From the NCBI GenBank assembly GCA_965198415.1, contig CBDAPN010000029.1, forward strand, positions 558,001 through 622,000: DNA of 64,000 nt, written 5' to 3'. This stretch comes from Endozoicomonas sp965198415. GTDB taxonomy: Bacteria; Pseudomonadota; Gammaproteobacteria; Pseudomonadales; Endozoicomonadaceae. The translations under genes were made by a program, and so were the position numbers. Below, piece by piece: positions 28,631 through 36,846 of the stretch. The first letter of the stretch is position 1; each line of letters starts with the position of its first letter. The notes beneath the pieces were generated by a model, which was given only the letters and a program-made list of their open reading frames with translations, searched no databases and was not told the DNA's origin.

Positions 28631-29443
28631 TTAGCCAAACTTGGCGATGTTGTTAAGGGTCCGATCAAGCGCACTGACAAAACCGCAACGGTTCTTGTGC
28701 TGGCGATCTTCCCGTTCTGCCAGATTCTCCATCCGCCGTTGCAGGCGCTGTTGAAACTGTTTTTTGACCCTGCTGCGCAGATGCTTCACTTCCCGTTGGC
28801 GACTGGCCTTCAGGTCTTTTTTCAGTTGTTTGGTCCGGGCCAGCAGGCGGGTTATGCCGCTGAGTTCGATAAACTTCTCCCGGCCTTCAGCAATGCCTCG
28901 CTGGTAGCGCAACGCCGATACCGGGATAACCGTGATGCCGGGCAACTGAGCCTGAATAATCTGATTGACCCGTTCGCCTTCTGCCGGACTTAACTGGTCA
29001 ATCTGGGTTAGCACCAGAACCATTCTGTTTTTGCTATCCGGATACCGCGCCATCATTTTCTGGTACAGATCCAGCTCGGAACGGTCCAGCTCACCGGTTT
29101 TGATGTTGTGCACCAAAAACAGGTAATCAGCCAGTTCATCAGCGCCCAGTCGGGCAAGGCGGTCGTCTTTGCCACGGATATCGGCGTCCAGCCCGGGGGT
29201 GTCGATCCAGAGTACGCCATGGTGGCTGAACTCTTGGTTAGCCTGAGTTTCCCGGCGGTCCGATGCCTTGAATATTTCCCGGCCCACCAGTGCATTGAGC
29301 AGGGTGCTCTTGCCATGGTTGTACTTGCCGAACACCGCAATACGGGTTCGCGCCTGTGGGTTTGTCAGTTGAGAAAGGCGGTTCAAGGCTTCCCGTGCTT
29401 CGGGAAGCTCGCTGGCCAGTGCCTGAAAGTCGTGTCTGTTCAT
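28631..29443 (-). CDS. Era/dynamin-like small GTPase (copy 1)
   Basis: 270 residues. G1 FGKYNHGKSTLLNALVG (residues about 38-54), G3 WIDTPGLDADI, G4 LTQIDQLSP and G5-like PVSALRY, followed by a Lys/Arg-rich helical C-terminus. First gene of the operon GTPase, membrane coiled coil, dynamin-like, dynamin-like. AGGAGCAGG lies before the ATG. The palindrome CACAACCTTGTG sits 97 bases upstream (29541-29552), the same motif that precedes the cmr operon and viperin. Role inferred: nucleotide-controlled switch of a membrane-acting defence complex. Confidence 0.78.
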   Translation of the reverse strand: MNRHDFQALASELPEAREALNRLSQLTNPQARTRIAVFGKYNHGKSTLLNALVGREIFKASDRRETQANQEFSHHGVLWIDTPGLDADIRGKDDRLARLGADELADYLFLVHNIKTGELDRSELDLYQKMMARYPDSKNRMVLVLTQIDQLSPAEGERVNQIIQAQLPGITVIPVSALRYQRGIAEGREKFIELSGITRLLARTKQLKKDLKASRQREVKHLRSRVKKQFQQRLQRRMENLAEREDRQHKNRCGFVSALDRTLNNIAKFG

Positions 29444-29540
29444 AGAAACCTGCTCCTATGTGAAGGTGATAGGGCAGGTTTTAGTGTCTGCCCCTGTGTA
29501 TGAAGCAATGTTGCAACAAAAACGGGACAGGAGGAGGTTT

Positions 29541-29552
29541 CACAACCTTGTG
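29541..29552. promoter_or_regulatory. Palindromic operator candidate, site 1
   Basis: CACAACCTTGTG, 97 bases before the first GTPase gene, followed by an A-tract. Perfect CACAA/TTGTG half-sites around CC. Same element as at 32099, 40891, 43110, 46046, 47094 and 48888. Confidence 0.7.
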
Positions 29553-29583
29553 TAAAAAAAAGGACTATCAGGAAGAAGGAGAA

Positions 29584-29603
29584 ACTGGCCCAAATCGGCC
29601 AGT
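29584..29603 (-). terminator. Hairpin past array 1
   Basis: ACTGGCC-CAAATC-GGCCAGT; on the minus strand it follows the trailer end of array 1, with a T-rich run about 20-30 bases on. It could end the crRNA precursor before the GTPase promoter. The duplicate lies at 32142-32161. Confidence 0.4.
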
Positions 29604-29683
29604 AAAAAGTCGGGGTGAGAGCCCTGTTTGAAAAAGGGCTGAAATAAATGGTTTAACGCAGATTTCGACGGTGATGGTTTAAA

Positions 29684-30027
29684 GCCTCAATTCCTTTCAA
29701 ATCAGGGTAATGGTCAAACCAAATGGTCTTCGATCTGGATAAAATGGCCTCGTCTCAATCCCTTTCAAATCAGGGCAATGGTCAAACAATTAATCATTGC
29801 GACTAGTCTTTAGGTCTCAATCCCTTTCAAATCAGGGCAATGGTCAAACAGTTTCAAAGAGTCTCAATCCCTTTCAAATCAGGGCAATGGTCAAACAAAC
29901 GTAGACAGATTCTCGAGGATTTCGCAAAAGTCTCAATCCCTTTCAAATCAGGGCAATGGTCAAACTGAAGATATGAGAAGGATGCTTCAGAGTCTCAATC
30001 CCTTTCAAATCAGGGCAATGGTCAAAC
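29684..30027 (-). CRISPR. CRISPR array 1 (type III-B, 6 repeats)
   Basis: Six 36-bp repeats at 29684, 29752, 29814, 29861, 29930 and 29992. On the minus strand each repeat starts GTTTGACCATTGCC and ends ATTGAGAC, giving an ATTGAGAC 5' handle. The repeat at 29684 has three mismatches and marks the trailer end. The conserved leader is on the right, so transcription is leftward. Spacers are 32, 26, 11, 33 and 26 bp from left to right; the 11-bp one (29850-29860) is too short to guide. Repeat 1, spacer 1 and repeat 2 are shared with array 2; the other spacers differ. Confidence 0.97.
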
Positions 30028-30255
30028 TCTAGCATTAAAATAATCTTTTGCAATCAATAAGTTGCAAAGGGGTTCGAACGTGTTTTCCGGAGTTGCCGGA
30101 GCGCTTAAAAAATGAACCATAAAAATCCTGAAAATAGCCAGCACCGATATTCTACCGGAAATGCTGAAGCAGAGGGAGCACACCAGCACCCACAGGTGCT
30201 GGCTACCACTGTCGCAAGTTATCAACGAATAATGGAGAGTAGACCGGCGGAACTT
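30028..30255 (-). promoter_or_regulatory. CRISPR leader of array 1
   Basis: Conserved with 32648-32875, and over its first 100 bases also with 41153-41250 (shared TTTGCAATCAATAAGTT and GAGCGCTTAAAAAAT). It holds a stem-loop CCAGCACC-CACA-GGTGCTGG at 30183-30202. Location next to the non-degenerate end of the array marks it as leader and promoter region. Confidence 0.75.
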
Positions 30256-30667
30256 TTTGTTTTTCTTCAGATCAACACCCAGATGCTGGTAGATACTTTT
30301 CCCCAATTTCGCCTGAGTGAATAGCTGACTCAGGTCATTGCCCAGTGGGCAACCTGCTCCAGCGCCTTGGCTTTCCCCTCTCTCCATGCGCTGGCGCACG
30401 GCATCCATTGCCACTTCTTCAGGAGCCATGGTCGCCAGCCGGGCCTGCTCTTTGCGGGCTTCTTCCTGACTCTGGAGTTCCTGCCGCTGTTTCTCCACGC
30501 CAGCCTCATCTTTGTCCATATGGCCGTAACCGGTAGCGGTTTTGGCACCTATCCCCCAGAACATAAGCGCGTCTTCCAACCACAACATGGCCTGACCCAA
30601 CTGTTCAGAGGTAACCCCACAGCCTTCACGGGGAGCCAGGCCAAACAGAAAGGCTGGCTTTTTTACG
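30253..30667 (-). pseudogene. cmr6 C-terminal fragment (duplication scar)
   Basis: Copy of the 3' part of cmr6 (33125-33569), reading FLFGLAPREGCGV and GIGAKTATGYGHM. It lacks the stretch SEGWGSDLLETLIA and ends at 30667, where the copied 5' part of the 567-residue dynamin gene begins. One extra base near 30650 shifts the frame. It is joined to the leader repeat at 30253-30255 through a short CTT match. No protein is expected. Confidence 0.8.
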
Positions 30668-30753
30668 CTCCAATAGCTCGCTTTCTTTTCCTTCAAGACG
30701 CTCAAACTGCGCCTGAAAATTATCCAGGCTGGTCAGCAGGGGTTAAAAGTGGT

Positions 30754-31158
30754 TCATTGGTAATTCTCCAGTTGTCTGATGCACTGTTGCAGCTTGCCAA
30801 TGGCTTGCCGGTCGAGCTGATTCTCAGCGTCATCCGAATGTTTTCGGTCGTATATCGCCAGCAGTTTCTCTTTGCACTCAACCTGGTTGCCGAGTGCCTG
30901 CTTAGTCAATTGGTCATCAATTTGATGGTCGAGATTGTGTTTATCCACCAGCTGCTGCAGTTGCGTTTTGGCATATTTAGCCAGCCTTCGCTGATGCTCT
31001 TTAGCCAACTTGGCCTGTTCCTTCTTGGCAGCTGCATTCTGTTTTTCGTATTCCCAGTCATCGTCGTCATTGTCCGGGCTGCTGATACTGTCATAAGCCA
31101 CTTTTCCTGCGATGGTGGTGACAAGACCGATTCCCAGCCATATAAGTGGTGCGGGCAT
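30754..31158 (-). CDS. Membrane-anchored coiled-coil protein (copy 2)
   Basis: 134 residues, identical in plan to 28169-28600 but lacking nine residues of the coiled coil (27-bp in-frame difference). The N-terminal membrane helix is retained. The dynamin genes that should follow are missing: only about 90 bases of the next gene remain, with its start codon changed, before the join to the cmr6 fragment. If expressed, the protein has only the duplicated GTPase as partner. Confidence 0.65.
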   Translation of the reverse strand: MPAPLIWLGIGLVTTIAGKVAYDSISSPDNDDDDWEYEKQNAAAKKEQAKLAKEHQRRLAKYAKTQLQQLVDKHNLDHQIDDQLTKQALGNQVECKEKLLAIYDRKHSDDAENQLDRQAIGKLQQCIRQLENYQ

Positions 31159-31188
31159 ACCTGTATCCTCTTTTCTGTTGTTAATGGG

Positions 31189-32001
31189 TTAGCCAAACTT
31201 GGCGATGTTGTTAAGGGTCCGATCAAGCGCACTGACAAAACCGCAACGGTTCTCGTGCTGGCGATCTTCCCGTTCTGCCAGATTCTCCATCCGCCGTTGC
31301 AGGCGCTGTTGAAACTGTTTTTTGACCCTGCTGCGCAGATGCTTCACTTCCCGTTGGCGACTGGCCTTCAGGTCTTTTTTCAGTTGTTTGGTCCGGGCCA
31401 GCAGGCGGGTTATGCCGCTGAGTTCGATAAACTTCTCCCGGCCTTCAGCAATGCCTCGCTGGTAGCGCAACGCCGATACCGGGATAACCGTGATGCCGGG
31501 CAACTGAGCCTGAATAATCTGATTGACCCGTTCGCCTTCTGCCGGACTTAACTGGTCAATCTGGGTTAGCACCAGAACCATTCTGTTTTTGCTATCCGGA
31601 TACCGCGCCATCATTTTCTGGTACAGATCCAGCTCGGAACGGTCCAGCTCACCGGTTTTGATGTTGTGCACCAAAAACAGGTAATCAGCCAGTTCATCAG
31701 CGCCCAGTCGGGCAAGGCGGTCGTCTTTGCCACGGATATCGGCGTCCAGCCCGGGGGTGTCGATCCAGAGTACGCCATTGTGGCTGAACTCTTGGTTAGC
31801 CTGAGTTTCCCGGCGGTCCGATGCCTTGAATATTTCCCGGCCCACCAGTGCATTGAGCAGGGTGCTCTTGCCATGGTTGTACTTGCCGAACACCGCAATA
31901 CGGGTTCGCGCCTGTGGGTTTGTCAGTTGAGAAAGGCGGTTCAAGGCTTCCCGTGCTTCGGGAAGCTCGCTGGCCAGTGCCTGAAAGTCGTGTCTGTTCA
32001 T
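31189..32001 (-). CDS. Era/dynamin-like small GTPase (copy 2)
   Basis: 270 residues, almost identical to 28631-29443 (differences at only two or three residues, for example HHG to HNG and HKN to HEN). All G motifs are kept, as are the ribosome site and the operator 97 bases upstream at 32099-32110. It arose with the tandem duplication and still looks functional, giving a second dose of the GTPase without the dynamin-like partners in cis. Confidence 0.75.
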   Translation of the reverse strand: MNRHDFQALASELPEAREALNRLSQLTNPQARTRIAVFGKYNHGKSTLLNALVGREIFKASDRRETQANQEFSHNGVLWIDTPGLDADIRGKDDRLARLGADELADYLFLVHNIKTGELDRSELDLYQKMMARYPDSKNRMVLVLTQIDQLSPAEGERVNQIIQAQLPGITVIPVSALRYQRGIAEGREKFIELSGITRLLARTKQLKKDLKASRQREVKHLRSRVKKQFQQRLQRRMENLAEREDRQHENRCGFVSALDRTLNNIAKFG

Positions 32002-32098
32002 AGAAACCTGCTCCTATGTGAAGGTGATAGGGCAGGTTTTAGTGTCTGCCCCTGTGTATGAAGCAATGTTGCAACAAAAACGGCACAGGAGGAGGTTT

Positions 32099-32110
32099 CA
32101 CAACCTTGTG
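32099..32110. promoter_or_regulatory. Palindromic operator candidate, site 2
   Basis: CACAACCTTGTG, 97 bases before the second GTPase copy; duplicate of site 1 with the same flanks. Confidence 0.65.
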
Positions 32111-32141
32111 TAAAAAAAAGGACTATCAGGAAGAAGGAGAA

Positions 32142-32161
32142 ACTGGCCCAAATCGGCCAGT
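32142..32161 (-). terminator. Hairpin past array 2
   Basis: Same ACTGGCC/GGCCAGT stem as at 29584, at the trailer side of array 2. Weak evidence for termination. Confidence 0.35.
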
Positions 32162-32241
32162 AAAAAGTCGGGGTGAGAGCCCTGTTTGAAAAAGGGCTGA
32201 AATAAATGGTTTAACGCAGATTTCGACGGTGATGGTTTAAA

Positions 32242-32647
32242 GCCTCAATTCCTTTCAAATCAGGGTAATGGTCAAACCAAATGGTCTTCGATCTGGATAA
32301 AATGGCCTCGTCTCAATCCCTTTCAAATCAGGGCAATGGTCAAACCTTTGACGCTATCAATGCCGGATTACAAGTCTCAATCCCTTTCAAATCAGGGCAA
32401 TGGTCAAACTGATAAAGAGCAAATCGTATGAAGATCAGGCGTCTCAATCCCTTTCAAATCAGGGCAATGGTCAAACAGTCGCGCTAAAGCGTCAAAATAG
32501 TCGTTGTCTCAATCCCTTTCAAATCAGGGCAATGGTCGGTTAATACACGTCTCAATCCCTTTCAAATCAGGGCAATGGTCAAACGGCTACGTCTCTAAAT
32601 AAGGTTGGAAAGTCTCAATCCCTTTCAAATCAGGGCAATGGTCAAAC
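32242..32647 (-). CRISPR. CRISPR array 2 (type III-B, 7 repeats)
   Basis: Repeats at 32242, 32310, 32374, 32441, 32506, 32549 and 32612; the first has the same three mismatches as in array 1. Spacers are 32, 28, 31, 29, 11 and 27 bp. The repeat at 32506 lacks its last four bases and is followed by only 11 bp (GGTTAATACAC). Spacer 1 equals spacer 1 of array 1, and the rest are unrelated to it. Leader on the right, transcription leftward. The array lies between the duplicated GTPase and cmr6. Confidence 0.97.
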
Positions 32648-32875
32648 TCTAGCATTAAAATAATCTTTTGCAATCAATAAGTTGCAAAGGGGGTCGAACG
32701 TGTTTTCCGGAGTTGCCGAAGCGCTTAAAAAATGAACCATAAAAATCCTGAAAATAGCCAGCACCGATATTCTACCGGAAATACTGAAGCAGAGGGAGCA
32801 CACCAGCACCCACAGGTGCTGGCTACCACTGTCGCAAGTTATCAACGAATAATGGAGAGTAGACCGGCGGAACTT
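32648..32875 (-). promoter_or_regulatory. CRISPR leader of array 2
   Basis: Near-identical to 30028-30255, with the same stem-loop. It ends where the group II intron-like piece begins. Confidence 0.75.
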
Positions 32876-33060
32876 ACCCGCCAACCCCTCGCAAAACGGT
32901 ACGTGAACCTCTCGACTCATAACGCTCCCATCAGGCAAACTTTCATCATATCTACTGAGAACAATTTAAGATGCGTATTGCACTCCAGCCATGCACTACT
33001 TGCCTTGCCTCTATATGACAAATGTTCTGCTTTCCTACAGCTTCCCCACATCGGGAGTAT
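32876..33060 (-). mobile_element. Group II intron 3'-end-like remnant
   Basis: On the minus strand the piece contains GAGTCGAGAGGTTCACGTAC followed by CGTTTTGCGAGGGGTTGGCG, which resembles the domain IV-V region of bacterial group II introns (the usual ..GTTCACGTACGGTT.. stretch). No reverse-transcriptase frame is left. It is only in the second copy of the duplication. Call rests on recall of the motif. Confidence 0.4.
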
Positions 33061-33065
33061 TATCC

Positions 33066-34283
33066 TTAAGACTCCTTTTGTGTGCTGCGGTACACCGCTT
33101 CCAGCTCGCGAATTTTTTCTTTCGCCTTTTTGTTTTTCTTCAGATCAACACCCAGATGCTGGTAGATACTTTTCCCCAGAGCGATCAGGGTTTCAAGGAG
33201 ATCACTACCCCAACCTTCTGATTTCGCCTGAGTGAATAGCTGACTCAGGTCATTGCCCAGTGGGCAACCTGCTCCAGCGCCTTGGCTTTCCCCTCTCTCC
33301 ATGCGCTGGCGCACGGCATCCATTGCCACTTCTTCAGGAGCCATGGTCGCCAGCCGGGCCTGCTCTTTGCGGGCTTCTTCCTGACTCTGAAGTTCCTGCC
33401 GCTGTTTCTCCACGCCAGCCTCATCTTTGTCCATATGGCCGTAACCGGTAGCGGTTTTGGCACCTATCCCCCAGAACATAAGCGCGTCTTCCAACCACAA
33501 CATGGCCTGACCCAACTGTTCAGAGGTAACCCCACAGCCTTCACGGGGAGCCAGGCCAAACAGAAAGCTGGCTTTTTTACACACCAAAAAGGGAACCGGT
33601 ACCGGGCTGTGCCAGTCGCCGGGCAGTACATCGGCCTGCATTGCCTGATCGCTGCCACCCTTTTCATACCACTTGCCACTGTGGGGCGTCATGATATCCG
33701 TTATCAGTTCTACCTTTGCTGTAGGGATGGCATCAAAAAACACCAGCGCACCGGCACGGTTATCCTGCCCGCACTCATCAGGGCTTTTGCTTTCACTGCC
33801 AAATAGCTGGTAAACCAGCGCACGATCACAGGTTCCGGCAGGGATCAGCTCCCGCTCTGCCCAGGCCCGTACCAGACCCTTTACGGTTGAGCCGGGAATC
33901 CACGGGGTACCCAGGGTTGGATGCCAGCTGAAACCATTTTCCACCGGGTGAGCATTCCCCATGCCAGTGACAAAGTGCCAGTCCAGCTTGAAAATACCGA
34001 ACTCGCCACCAAGGCTGCTGATCATCTGAATACGACGATGGTTAGTTGATTTCAGTTGTTCAGCATTGCCGCAGGAACCACAAACCGCTTTAATCCACTG
34101 GCCTTTTGCCTTGGCGGACACACTCCAGTCGGAATCGTAGCGATTAAAAAAACGCTCGAACCAGAGGCCCTTGTGATACGTGGAGTTGTGTTCAGTAAAC
34201 CGGCCATCCTCAGAGGATGCAACCGACCGCATTTCCAGTTCCTTATAAAGCGGGGCTTGACAAGGTGAGGATGGATGGTTCAT
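33066..34283 (-). CDS. cmr6: Type III-B RAMP protein Cmr6
   Basis: 405 residues, Cas7-group RAMP. The region WHFVTGMGNAHPVENGFSWH and GTPWIPGSTVKGLVRAW is the RAMP N-terminal core, and the glycine-rich loop GIGAKTATGYGHM closes the domain. The C-terminal 120 residues are charged and helical, longer than in many Cmr6 proteins. It caps the backbone of the Cmr complex on crRNA. Last gene of the cmr operon; its start overlaps the cmr5 stop. Its 3' part was copied to 30253-30667. Confidence 0.9.
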   Translation of the reverse strand: MNHPSSPCQAPLYKELEMRSVASSEDGRFTEHNSTYHKGLWFERFFNRYDSDWSVSAKAKGQWIKAVCGSCGNAEQLKSTNHRRIQMISSLGGEFGIFKLDWHFVTGMGNAHPVENGFSWHPTLGTPWIPGSTVKGLVRAWAERELIPAGTCDRALVYQLFGSESKSPDECGQDNRAGALVFFDAIPTAKVELITDIMTPHSGKWYEKGGSDQAMQADVLPGDWHSPVPVPFLVCKKASFLFGLAPREGCGVTSEQLGQAMLWLEDALMFWGIGAKTATGYGHMDKDEAGVEKQRQELQSQEEARKEQARLATMAPEEVAMDAVRQRMERGESQGAGAGCPLGNDLSQLFTQAKSEGWGSDLLETLIALGKSIYQHLGVDLKKNKKAKEKIRELEAVYRSTQKES

Positions 34284-34780
34284 TCCTGCCCCTCCTTCCC
34301 GTCATCCTTGAGCAATGCCCGGGCAAACTGCCGTACCCAAACCAGCAGCGCCTGACACTCCACCTGAGCCAGCCGGTAGCAACTCTGATCATGGCTGACC
34401 AGCGCCTGCATCAGGTCGGCACTTTTGTTGTCAAAGGTGGTGTTGTCAAAGATGTTGCGCTCATTGTCACACAGCCATTGACTGACCAGCTGATAAAGTG
34501 CCGCCCAGCCTTTTGCCTCAACGCCCTTGCCGGATTGCTTGCTAAAGACAAAGGCCATTGCCTGACCAATGCCGTTCATTTGTACCAGCGCAGGCAGTGA
34601 ATTGGCATAAGCCCGGAAGCGACTCGCTTCCTCTTTATTCACCAGCGCCGAGACCTGTTTAAAGGCAAAGGCTGCCCGCTGTTGCTGAATGGTCTGAGTC
34701 ACTGGTTCGACTGCTGGCTTAGAGCGAACAGCGATACTAGAAACCCGCACCGCAGGTGATGGTTTACGATGTTTGCCCAT
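34280..34780 (-). CDS. cmr5: Type III-B small subunit Cmr5
   Basis: 166 residues from the ATG at 34780 (MGKHRKP...), chosen because GGAGGGG lies just before it; an upstream ATG at 34816 has none and would lie inside cmr4. Helical throughout, with QQRAAFAFKQVSAL and NSLPALVQMNGIGQAMAF, which is typical of the Cmr5 fold that stacks along the complex and contacts target RNA. The first 40 residues are a basic, low-complexity extension. Lies between cmr4 and cmr6 with an ATGA-type overlap to cmr6. Confidence 0.88.
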   Translation of the reverse strand: MGKHRKPSPAVRVSSIAVRSKPAVEPVTQTIQQQRAAFAFKQVSALVNKEEASRFRAYANSLPALVQMNGIGQAMAFVFSKQSGKGVEAKGWAALYQLVSQWLCDNERNIFDNTTFDNKSADLMQALVSHDQSCYRLAQVECQALLVWVRQFARALLKDDGKEGQE

Positions 34781-34782
34781 GA

Positions 34783-35649
34783 TCACCCCTCCTGCCGACG
34801 AATGTTGACACTGCACCAGCCCATACCGGTGGTCTCATTGCCACCGAGTTGCAGATAGGGCTTCTGGCCAAACAGCACTTCGGTCATCTGGCCAAGCAGG
34901 GCGACAGACGACAACGCCCCCTGGCGGGCATCCATGGCGGTCAGGCCGAAATAGAGTACTGTGTCCGCAGGCAGGCTTTCCTCATGCCAAAGAGCGCCGG
35001 GTGCAACGGTTTTGGTCTCATTATTGATTCTGATATGGGCCTGAACCGCAATGGCAGCCTGACAGATATGGGCAAAATCCGCATTGTGAATAACGGTGAG
35101 TTTGTCGTGCAATTCATCCGCACGATCACCCATCAACGGTGCCAGTAGGGTAGCGATTATCTCCTCCAGCTCAGCTTTCTGGCTTTCAAAGGCGTACTCT
35201 TCCAAAAATAACCGGCCACCACCGTTAACGACCAGCGCCGTATTACGCTGAATCTCTGGCACAGTAACCGGCTGGCAAACACCGAAACGCACACCATCAC
35301 GAGCCAGACGCCTCAGAATCTCCGGACAGGTTACCCAGCGGTAATGCCCGGTCAGGGAGCGCACTGGCAGCAGGGCAAGGCGTGCATCCGCAACCAGCAA
35401 GGCACCGGCAAATTCACTGCCGGTGGTCGAGGCACTGCCAAAAATGGGCTCAATCCACTCCACATTATTATCAAACTGCTTTTCTGCTTTGGCTCGCAGT
35501 GCACCTTTAACGGCGGAGCCAAATACGCAGGGCCAGCCGGTGGCTTTTTCCCGCATAATTGGCAGATCGACGACACCGTTGCTTTCGCCGCTGCCTGCGT
35601 GGATCTGGGTTTCTGCCACCAGGCCAATCATTGCTGAAGTGTTGGTCAT
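34783..35649 (-). CDS. cmr4: Type III-B backbone RNase Cmr4
   Basis: 288 residues. N-terminal HAGSGESNGVVDLPIMREKA holds the conserved Asp (about residue 28) that cleaves target RNA at 6-nt steps in Cmr4 proteins. FGSAVKGALR follows, and the C-terminal glycine loop is LGGNETTGMGWC. It forms the repeated backbone of the complex. It starts 15 bases after cmr3 ends. All key residues are present, so target RNA slicing should be intact. Confidence 0.92.
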   Translation of the reverse strand: MTNTSAMIGLVAETQIHAGSGESNGVVDLPIMREKATGWPCVFGSAVKGALRAKAEKQFDNNVEWIEPIFGSASTTGSEFAGALLVADARLALLPVRSLTGHYRWVTCPEILRRLARDGVRFGVCQPVTVPEIQRNTALVVNGGGRLFLEEYAFESQKAELEEIIATLLAPLMGDRADELHDKLTVIHNADFAHICQAAIAVQAHIRINNETKTVAPGALWHEESLPADTVLYFGLTAMDARQGALSSVALLGQMTEVLFGQKPYLQLGGNETTGMGWCSVNIRRQEG

Positions 35650-35664
35650 CTTTTATTCCTTAAA

Positions 35665-36846
35665 TCAGTTCCACAAGCCGCAGAAGATCTGGCCCTGCTG
35701 GTGTGTATTGGTATCCGCTGGGCGCAGGGTTGCACCGTGCAGCTGTTTGATTGCCTGTTCAAGGCTGAGCGGTTCACCGGCCAGTCGAACAAAATAACAA
35801 CTGCCCGCCGGGGTTAAGGAGCGCACAGGGGTCGGGGCGCTGTTTTTCAGATCCCAGCCTCCACGGCGGATCGCCTTGCCGACCACACAGCACTCCAGCA
35901 ACAGCTCAATACCGTTGATGTTACCAAGCCACCTGTCTACGCCATCCTGCTGCACCGGGGTAAAACCCGGTAACGGTGTACCCTGGTCATTGGCAAGGTC
36001 TGTATCGTTTGCCAATATCAGGATCAACCCCTGTGTTTTGGCATTCGCTACCGGTGCCACGGGCAGTGGCTGGCTGCCCTGACGCAGGGTTAAATGGGCC
36101 ATACGCCCCTCACCACCCGTGCGCTGTATGGCACTGGCCGCCAAGGTGGACGACAAATGGCTTGCTAATTGTTCAGGTAAACCGGCTTCCAGCGAGAGCC
36201 TGATATCGGTGGCCAGACGGATATGATGGGTCTGGTAGAGCTGACCCTCTTTGGCTGTGCCGGTCTGATTATTGCGACCAATGCCGAGACGGGGTTCATA
36301 AGTGACCAGCTTGCTTTGCGGAATCAGCTCAATTCCATCCAACCCGTTTCCGGCCAGAATGCGACCTAGATCGTCCGCAGTGACCCATGTTTTTTCCAGC
36401 GTTGCTGCCCCCTCTACTTTATGAGCCAGCTCAGGCAGACGCACCCTGCCAAGGTCGCAGTGCACCGGTTCACCCGGTTGCAGGCGCACGATTTTTTGCT
36501 GGTTGTCGCCATAGGCCAGCAGGCAAAGTGGCACCGGATAGAGCATTTCCCGCCGGTTGTTTTGCTCCCGCACCAACCGTACATCACCGAACTCAATACC
36601 ACCATTAAGCCAGTATTGAAGATCCTGTCCATCCACAGACCGGGTTTCGATCCCTTTGGCAAATTGTTGCCAGTTGACGCCAAGGCTATTTCCAAGCAAC
36701 GTTTTCACGCTCCCCGCCAGTGTGCGGGCCGGGGGAGGAAACAGGCTGCTAAGCCGGGCCGCCCCTGTTGCATCATGGGGGCGGGATTCCCGGAAGAACC
36801 AGCTGTCCACCGGTTCAAAATCTATCTGGTATCGGTTCAGGCTCAT
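35665..36846 (-). CDS. cmr3: Type III-B RAMP protein Cmr3
   Basis: 393 residues from the ATG at 36846 (MSLNRYQIDF), which overlaps the cas10 stop as ATGA. The N-terminal FRESRPHDATGAARLSSLFPPPARTLAG is the usual Cmr3 opening, and GRNNQTGTAKEGQLYQ follows in the middle. Cmr3 binds the crRNA 5' handle and holds Cas10. A longer frame begins at 36888 but lies inside cas10 and is less likely. Confidence 0.9.
   Translation of the reverse strand: MSLNRYQIDFEPVDSWFFRESRPHDATGAARLSSLFPPPARTLAGSVKTLLGNSLGVNWQQFAKGIETRSVDGQDLQYWLNGGIEFGDVRLVREQNNRREMLYPVPLCLLAYGDNQQKIVRLQPGEPVHCDLGRVRLPELAHKVEGAATLEKTWVTADDLGRILAGNGLDGIELIPQSKLVTYEPRLGIGRNNQTGTAKEGQLYQTHHIRLATDIRLSLEAGLPEQLASHLSSTLAASAIQRTGGEGRMAHLTLRQGSQPLPVAPVANAKTQGLILILANDTDLANDQGTPLPGFTPVQQDGVDRWLGNINGIELLLECCVVGKAIRRGGWDLKNSAPTPVRSLTPAGSCYFVRLAGEPLSLEQAIKQLHGATLRPADTNTHQQGQIFCGLWN

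Larger units (their letters stand above)
28083..30667. repeat. First copy of a tandem duplication (second copy 30668-33569)
   Basis: Both copies start in the dynamin gene (CTCCAATAGCTC at 28083 and 30668), carry the coiled-coil gene, the small GTPase, operator, array and leader, and end in cmr6. The offset is 2585, becoming 2558 after a 27-bp difference in the coiled-coil gene and 2620 past the arrays. The first copy has lost part of cmr6 and the intron-like piece. Confidence 0.88.

Noticed and set aside
28172..28993. Long plus-strand frame opposite the GTPase genes, and its copy at 30367-31551
   Set aside because: Antisense shadow of two GTPase-operon genes; duplicated only because the region is.
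30183..30202. Stem-loop in the leader as a terminator or small RNA
   Set aside because: No T run follows on either strand and it lies within the conserved leader; kept only as a leader detail.
30022..30705. 227-codon frame that looks like a novel membrane protein
   Set aside because: It is a chimera of leader sequence, a cmr6 fragment and out-of-frame dynamin-gene sequence created by the tandem duplication.
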